Shown here piece after piece: positions 14,407 to 18,711 of a stretch of 18,711 bases of DNA. The notes beneath the pieces were generated by a model. It ran no database searches, was not told the origin of the DNA, and saw only the letters and a list, made by a program, of their open reading frames with translations. The DNA comes from Fen-671 sp035502515. Lineage in GTDB: Bacteria; Actinomycetota; Acidimicrobiia; Acidimicrobiales; Palsa-688. The position numbers and the translations under genes were made by a program. Every line of letters starts with the position of its first letter. Position 1 is the first letter of the stretch. The DNA lies in assembly GCA_035502515.1 (NCBI GenBank), contig DATJUH010000392.1:1-18711 (forward strand). Reading direction: 5' to 3'.

Positions 14407-16335
14407 TTAACCCGGGATGCGGGGATAGCCGGCACTGCGTAGCCTCCGCCACCGGGCTCTCCGCCGGTACGAAAACGCCGACTCCGGGTGGACGAAATAC
14501 CTTACTGTGGGCCCGTGGCGAGATGTGTCGAGGGCCGTGGCCGCGTCAAGGGCCCGAAGGTCGGCCGTTGTGTACCGGGACCTCTGGCGGAGGTAGTCCC
14601 CCCACGACGGGACCACGAAGGATTCCACGAAATGGCCAGGGGTGGTGGCGTCTTCGAACAAGCCCCAACGAGAGGCACCGATGCGGCGCCTTACTACACG
14701 GACCTCTTCCAATAGCTCGATGAACCTCTCCTGGTCCTCGTTCGCCACCACATAGTCGGCGATCACCATGACGGGGCCGTCGTCGGTCTCCGGTTCCACG
14801 GCGACGTCGGGGTGGGGCCGGGGCACGACCTCCATCTCCCCCCTGTCCACCACCGGGAGGCCGAGCCACCGGATAACCAACAACCCAGGGACGAACATGG
14901 CCGAGGCGACAACGAGAGTCCACCGGACCCCGATACCGTCGGCCACTCCTCCCCAGACCAGTGCGCCCACGACGATCGAGGCCTGGAAGACCATGAGGTA
15001 GGCGCCCAAGGCCCGCGACACCACCCAGGACGGCACCGCCTTTCTGGCCGCCAGGTTTAAAGTTGTCACGCCTACCAGCCATGCCGCGCCGGCGCCGGCG
15101 AGGGCGAAGCCGGCGACGACGTGGTCCGGGAGGGCAACGAGGAGCAGGGTGCATAAACAAAAGGTCACGCTGGCAATAATCAACATGCGGTCCAAGTGGA
15201 GCCGGTCGCTCAGGTTGGGGAGTACCAGCGCTCCGGCGACAGACCCGGCCCCCATCGCGGCGAGGAGCAAACCGTAGCCCTCGGCCCCGACGTGGAGGTC
15301 TCTGGCCGCAAACAGCGGCAAGAGGGCGCTCAGAGCGCCGGCCGGGAGCACGAAGAGGAACGCCCGGCAACAGGTCACCTGGAGGGCGGGAGCGTTGGCT
15401 AAATAGCGGGCTCCTGCTGTGACCGCGCCCAGTATTTTCTCGGACGCCCCTTCGCCCGGCGTCGACAGGCGGCTCCTGTGCCGGCCCCGCCAAATGAGCA
15501 AAAAGCCCACCACCGCGGTCATGAGCGCCGCTGCCACCGCGAACATGGCGCCGGCCCCGACCGTGGCGAGCAGAAAACCGCCGACGACGGGCCCGACAAT
15601 CTGACCGATGTTCCATTGGAACCCATCGAGGCTGAGCGCTCTGGACAGCAACCGCTCGGGGACCAGGTCGCCCATGGTCGCCCACCAGGCGGGTGAAGAG
15701 AAAGTCGCCACCGTCCCCAACGCCATTGCGAACACCAAGAGGGCGAACGGCGACAAGCCGCCGGCCAGGGCCAGCAATGCGAGCCCCAAAGTACAAAGGA
15801 AAAATAGTGCCTTTGCAGACAACAAAACGAGGCGCCGGTCGGCGGCGTCGGAAACCGACCCCGCTGGAAGAGCGAAGATCACTCCGGGCAGAGACGTGGC
15901 CAGGGGCAAAGCGGCCACCAGTGAGGGCACATGAGTCAACCTCGCCATCACAAACCCGGCCATGACCGACTCCATCCAGACGCCGATGTTCGAGGCCAGG
16001 GCGCTGGACCAAAGCAGCCGGAAAGGGCGGACCGAGAGGGGGGCCGCCCACGAGGGCGCGTGTTGCTCTACTGGCCTTCCGGCCGGTGCGGGGCCCGGCT
16101 GTGCAGTGATTTCGTCATGGCCTTCGGCCGTTCCGGCCCTTCCCAGGCTCGTGGGAAAGACCGACCGATTATCGGGGCCGTGCTGGTACCGCTTCATGCG
16201 GGCAGTTGAAATATGGCGGTGCGTCGCTGCCGGCAGGGTGGCCGCCAGCCTCGGTGGTTGGCGGCCAGAAGGGGTGGGTCCCCGCCCCCGTCTTCGGGGC
16301 GCCCGTCCCATCGGTAGCCCCGAAGCCCATTTCAC
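14407..16335 (-). CDS. MFS transporter of the transmembrane-secretion-effector (EntS-like) type with a C-terminal soluble domain
   Basis: 642 residues. The start is GTG 16333-16335, with GGAGG four bases upstream; a Met at residue 47 (16197) is an alternative but has no ribosome site. The first 95 or so residues are Arg/Pro-rich and polar. The MFS region begins at PFRLLWSSALASNIGVWMESVMAGFVM and runs to about residue 520 with 10-12 hydrophobic segments; the intracellular loop LPAGSVSDAADRR is the MFS motif. After it, GPVMVIADYVVANEDQERFIELLEEVRVVRRRIGASRWGLFED to VRYFVHPES is a soluble ferredoxin-like (antibiotic-monooxygenase-like) domain that is known at the end of this MFS subfamily. Members export siderophores or drugs; the substrate here is unknown. 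Confidence 0.88.
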   Translation of the reverse strand: MKWASGLPMGRAPRRRGRGPTPSGRQPPRLAATLPAATHRHISTARMKRYQHGPDNRSVFPTSLGRAGTAEGHDEITAQPGPAPAGRPVEQHAPSWAAPLSVRPFRLLWSSALASNIGVWMESVMAGFVMARLTHVPSLVAALPLATSLPGVIFALPAGSVSDAADRRLVLLSAKALFFLCTLGLALLALAGGLSPFALLVFAMALGTVATFSSPAWWATMGDLVPERLLSRALSLDGFQWNIGQIVGPVVGGFLLATVGAGAMFAVAAALMTAVVGFLLIWRGRHRSRLSTPGEGASEKILGAVTAGARYLANAPALQVTCCRAFLFVLPAGALSALLPLFAARDLHVGAEGYGLLLAAMGAGSVAGALVLPNLSDRLHLDRMLIIASVTFCLCTLLLVALPDHVVAGFALAGAGAAWLVGVTTLNLAARKAVPSWVVSRALGAYLMVFQASIVVGALVWGGVADGIGVRWTLVVASAMFVPGLLVIRWLGLPVVDRGEMEVVPRPHPDVAVEPETDDGPVMVIADYVVANEDQERFIELLEEVRVVRRRIGASRWGLFEDATTPGHFVESFVVPSWGDYLRQRSRYTTADLRALDAATALDTSRHGPTVRYFVHPESAFSYRRRARWRRLRSAGYPRIPG

Positions 16336-16396
16336 AAGTCCTCCAAGCAGCCACTCCTACTGAGTAAACATCGTTATTCGCACGATAGGTTCCTTG

Positions 16397-16425
16397 CCGT
16401 CAGGCACTTAGGGCCATCCGTCAGG
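16397..16425. promoter_or_regulatory. Candidate control region of the MFS gene: weak DosR-box-like site between two CCGTCAGG direct repeats
   Basis: Plus strand 16403-16417 reads GGCACTTAGGGCCAT, which matches 10 of 12 fixed positions of the DosR motif GGGACTTNNGNCCCT; the near-edge is 67 bases from the GTG of the MFS gene. It is bracketed by the direct repeat CCGTCAGG at 16397-16404 and 16418-16425, spaced 21 bases (two helical turns). Either signal alone could be chance. Confidence 0.35.
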
Positions 16426-16452
16426 AACCCGTCCTGGGCCAATTCAGCGGCG

Positions 16453-16468
16453 AAAGGACAAGTCCTTT
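16453..16468. repeat. Short perfect inverted repeat just downstream of the zinc-finger/baeRF gene
   Basis: AAAGGAC-AA-GTCCTTT, 7-base arms with a 2-base centre, ends five bases before the stop codon of the minus-strand gene. As RNA the tight centre would leave a stem of about five pairs, weak for a terminator. As DNA it could be a dyad operator. It does not fit the DosR motif. Confidence 0.5.
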
Positions 16469-16472
16469 TGCC

Positions 16473-17780
16473 CTAGTGGTGCGCGGGCTGCCTGCGATTG
16501 GGCTCGGGGCTTCGAGCATCGGAGGGCGAGGTGGTTGCCGTGGCTCGCTCCGGCGCCCTGGCCAAAGGCAAGTCTTCACCTTCGTCCAGAGCACGGCCGA
16601 GCTGTGCCGCTATACGGTGCTCCTCGCCCTGGCCCAACTTATCGACCATTTCCACATGCGCCCCGGCCAGCGCAGCATGTTCTATGACCTTGTCCACAAC
16701 GTCCGGCAGTGCGCCGTGTACATCTCGCGTCGCGGAAAGAAGCAGCCGCTTGCTTCCGTCCGTCAACCGTCCAGCGCACCAGTAATCCCGCTCCACCCAC
16801 ATACGCTCGACTTGTCCGGCCTGAATGGCCTCCCATACCTTTTCCAAGCCCCACACCACATCGCCCTTCCTGTCTGCTTCAGCTAAGGCGTCCAGATAGG
16901 TTTGCGTGTGCTGTTCGCGCCAGGCGCGGATGAGAGGGGCGGCCAGTTCTCCGATGGATGCCCGGGAGTGCATCGAACCCCACGCTTCGACCTCGCCCAC
17001 AACAGAGGAGGCATGAGGAGACCGCTTCCGGAACTCGCTGAGGAGCCGTTTGCGGCCGATAACGATGAGTGGTAACCGGCCGATAACGGCGACCCTTACT
17101 CCGATGGCGCGGTCTGCTTCGTCGAGAGCGGCCCGCCGGCGTTGGCTCGTCGTCCACGCCGATGAGCGGGCCCGGCGGGGCGATGGGTTGGGTACCTGCC
17201 AGTCCAGGACGTCGGTGAGCCGTTCGCCCTCCCCTTCGAGGAGCCGAAAGCCCGGCCCCCGCAGGACCAGGGCCCGGTACATGGGGAAAGTCTGCAATGC
17301 GTCCAGCAAATCGCGCGTCGCAAAGGTGTGGTTCACCACCGCTCTCTCGCGGGGCGAGAACGGTAAGGGGACTACCGCCGTCTGGGACTGGCTTACGAAC
17401 ACAGCCAGGCCGTGGTCCGTTGGGCTGCTCTCGGCTGCCCGTACTGCTTCTGCCAGTCTCGCTTCCACGTGCCGGCGAGCTTCACCCCTGAGCTCGCCGG
17501 AAATCTGTTCGATAGCGGAGTTGGCCAACTGGTGTAAGTCGGCCGAGTCCGCTGCTGTCATCACCGCCGCTGGCGTCGTCCACAGGAGCAACGACACCGA
17601 TGGGCCACCCTCGGCGGACTGCAACTTGCGTAGCAGAGCCCAGTCGAGGACGGCCTGTCTCTCCAGTTGACCGGCCAGGCCGGCCGTTCGCTTCATGAGA
17701 TGAGCTTCACGGATATGCCAATCCAGCTCAGAGTGGAAAGCGAAGTCCAACCCGCAAACCGGGCAATGCCAAGTAGCCAT
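16473..17780 (-). CDS. C2H2 zinc-finger / eRF1-like (baeRF3-type) fusion protein
   Basis: 435 residues from the ATG at 17778-17780, preceded by GGAGAA at six bases. The N terminus is a canonical C2H2 finger: C6-x2-C9-x12-H22-x4-H27 in WHCPVCGLDFAFHSELDWHIREAH-like order. The rest resembles bacterial archaeo-eukaryotic release-factor proteins. An N-terminal alpha/beta domain has PSVSLLLWT, GLAVFVSQSQTAVVPLPFSPRERAVV and RALVLRGPGFRLLEGEGERLTDV. A middle domain has PLIVIGRKRLLSEFRKRS, and a C-terminal L7Ae-like domain includes DVVDKVIEHAALAGAHVEMVDKL. The tail is acidic to polar and disordered. Family members are thought to act on ribosomes or tRNA-bound chains. The mycobacterial relative Rv2629 is in the DosR regulon, and a DosR-box-like site lies 55 bases upstream here. 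The baeRF subfamily is tentative. Confidence 0.8.
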   Translation of the reverse strand: MATWHCPVCGLDFAFHSELDWHIREAHLMKRTAGLAGQLERQAVLDWALLRKLQSAEGGPSVSLLLWTTPAAVMTAADSADLHQLANSAIEQISGELRGEARRHVEARLAEAVRAAESSPTDHGLAVFVSQSQTAVVPLPFSPRERAVVNHTFATRDLLDALQTFPMYRALVLRGPGFRLLEGEGERLTDVLDWQVPNPSPRRARSSAWTTSQRRRAALDEADRAIGVRVAVIGRLPLIVIGRKRLLSEFRKRSPHASSVVGEVEAWGSMHSRASIGELAAPLIRAWREQHTQTYLDALAEADRKGDVVWGLEKVWEAIQAGQVERMWVERDYWCAGRLTDGSKRLLLSATRDVHGALPDVVDKVIEHAALAGAHVEMVDKLGQGEEHRIAAQLGRALDEGEDLPLARAPERATATTSPSDARSPEPNRRQPAHH

Positions 17781-17835
17781 CGCAGGTTCTCCTTCCAAGC
17801 CCTTTAAGTCTTTCAGAAGAGATCGCGCCCGCCCT

Positions 17836-17850
17836 AGGGCCACAAGTCAC
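17836..17850 (-). promoter_or_regulatory. DosR-box-like operator upstream of the zinc-finger/baeRF gene
   Basis: Minus strand reads GTGACTTGTGGCCCT, which matches 11 of 12 fixed positions of GGGACTTNNGNCCCT. It has the same single deviation (T at position 2) as the site before the PPOX gene, so the two share GTGACTTNNGNCCCT exactly. It lies 55 bases upstream of the baeRF start codon, a usual activator distance. Confidence 0.65.
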
Positions 17851-17984
17851 GTCTTTCACGGTCAACGGTCTACGGTGGGAGGGACGGCCGGGCGTCACTT
17901 TTTTGGGAAGCGGGCAGTAACCAACTGTCGGGGATAAAAGGTGACCGGCCCTTGACCACAGGCGGGCCTAGCCGCCGTGGTCCA

Positions 17985-18404
17985 CTACGGCACTACGAGG
18001 ACCGGCCGGCGGCCCGTCGCCAGCAGCCGGCGCGGCACGCCACCGAGGTGCAACGCCGGGTGGCGGGAACGGCCCACCACGAGCAGGTCGGCGCGGCAAC
18101 GGTCCGCCAACGCCTCGAGCTCGCGGGCGACGTCACCTTCAAGGCATGTAAATTTGCCTTCTATGCCTGCCGCTTGTAACTCTTCGGTTACCCTCTGGGC
18201 CAGTTCCCCACCGTCTTCGTCGGGTGCCAGCCCGGGCGGAGGTTGGACAAGGAAGTCTGCGGCGGCGGGGGCAGGTACATGGAAAACAAAACACGCATGG
18301 ATAAATGCCTTTTCTCTTTCCGCCACACCGAGGGCCAACCAAAAAGCGCGCCAACTGGCCGGTGAGCCGTCGAGGCCGACGATTATCTCCAGTAATTCGC
18401 TCAT
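17985..18404 (-). CDS. Universal stress protein (UspA family), single domain
   Basis: 139 residues. The N-terminal strand and loop IIVGLDGSPAS carry the family Asp. The C-terminal half has the expected ADLLVVGRSRH segment and ends in RRPVLVVP, as in UspA domains. The ATP-binding signature G-x2-G-x9-G-S/T is degenerate here (the second Gly is Arg and the spacing to the next Gly pair is short), so it may not bind ATP. Such proteins are abundant under hypoxia and starvation; several are DosR-regulated in mycobacteria. It is 204 bases upstream of the baeRF-like start, on the same strand. A weak purine-rich stretch (AGAGG) precedes the ATG. No DosR-box-like site is convincing in the available 307 bases upstream. 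Confidence 0.9.
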   Translation of the reverse strand: MSELLEIIVGLDGSPASWRAFWLALGVAEREKAFIHACFVFHVPAPAAADFLVQPPPGLAPDEDGGELAQRVTEELQAAGIEGKFTCLEGDVARELEALADRCRADLLVVGRSRHPALHLGGVPRRLLATGRRPVLVVP

Positions 18405-18711
18405 CGGCCCTGCCTCTGACGTCTGGAGCGTGGCCGGTGAGCCAGATGACCGACCCGCTCGCCAACGGTGCGGTGCCTACGGTCCCGCCCGGGCCCAGCC
18501 ATCGGTACCGAACGAGGCCTTGACGCCTGGCCCGGCCCGATCGTGAAAGCGGGGGCTTCGGCCATCGGCTGGACCTGGCGCTGGGACGGCGGCGGCGAGG
18601 TGACGCCGCCCCCATCCATAGCCGGTCGTGCGTGGGGGGGCCCCGCCAGTGCCGGTCCCGCCGATGGCGTTGGGCCAGTTATCAACAAAGCCTTTTGGGC
18701 GCGAGACTCGT
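18405..18711. other. Non-coding right edge upstream of the universal stress gene
   Basis: No credible gene is seen in these 307 bases. Open frames here have no family resemblance. A GC hairpin, GGCGGCG (18591-18597), loop AGGTGA, CGCCGCC (18604-18610), could be the end of a unit beyond the window or part of a leader. The promoter of the universal stress gene is presumably here but no clear -10/-35 pair was recognised. Confidence 0.4.

Noticed and set aside
16453..16468. Fifth DosR-box candidate around AGGACAAGTCCT
   Set aside because: The half-site spacing is wrong and most fixed positions of the right half fail; kept only as a generic inverted repeat.
18401..18688. Minus-strand open frame of 95 codons upstream of the universal stress gene
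   Set aside because: Proline- and arginine-rich composition without family resemblance, and its end overlaps the universal stress start in another frame; likely random.
18405..18711. DosR-like site before the universal stress gene, such as AGGCCTTGACGCCTG
   Set aside because: At least four of the 12 fixed bases are wrong, no better than chance.

Overview
The window is high-GC DNA from a bacterium that is most likely an actinomycete (Actinomycetota). The reasons are the strong G/C bias at wobble positions, GTG starts with good Shine-Dalgarno sites, a DevR/DosR-type response regulator, a DrrA/DrrB-type ABC exporter and a mycobacterial-type tetritol dehydrogenase. It is probably not a Mycobacterium; an uncultured environmental lineage such as Acidimicrobiia would fit, but this is a guess.

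Left part (1-8840): the remnant of an amidohydrolase gene on the minus strand, with one frameshift and one in-frame stop, sits beside a plus-strand pair encoding a short-chain dehydrogenase and a zinc alcohol dehydrogenase of the erythritol/L-threitol (EltD) type. A repeat-rich convergent spacer (a large imperfect inverted repeat plus four 18-19 bp tandem repeats) separates this pair from a complete minus-strand ABC importer of the branched-chain amino acid/amide type, in the order livK-livH-livM-livG-livF. A perfect 11-bp hairpin lies between livK and livH. Upstream are a YbaK/ProX-like tRNA-editing protein (minus) and, divergently, a cupin (plus).

Right part (9424-18404): every recognisable gene is on the minus strand. 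In transcription order these are a universal stress protein, a C2H2-zinc-finger/eRF1-like (baeRF) protein, an MFS exporter, a small unknown protein, a DrrA-like ATPase, a DrrB-like permease, a DevR/DosR response regulator, a PPOX-fold flavin-type protein and a secreted protein of unknown function. The DevR homologue keeps the phosphoacceptor aspartate and the recognition-helix residues K179, K182 and N183 at the same numbering as the M. tuberculosis protein.

Main finding: intergenic sites resembling the DosR box (published form GGGACTTNNGNCCCT) precede the transcription units here. Two are near-identical (GTGACTTNNGNCCCT) and lie upstream of the zinc-finger/baeRF gene and the PPOX gene. Two weaker candidates lie upstream of the small-protein/ABC/devR run and of the MFS gene. 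Together with stress genes of the kinds found in the mycobacterial DosR regulon (universal stress protein, eRF1-like Rv2629-type protein, PPOX protein), this suggests a compact dormancy/hypoxia regulon gathered around its own regulator. Its unusual members are a zinc-finger ribosome-release-factor-like protein and two exporters. No DevS/DosT-type kinase is visible in the window.

No rRNA, tRNA, CRISPR array, transposase or integrase was recognised.
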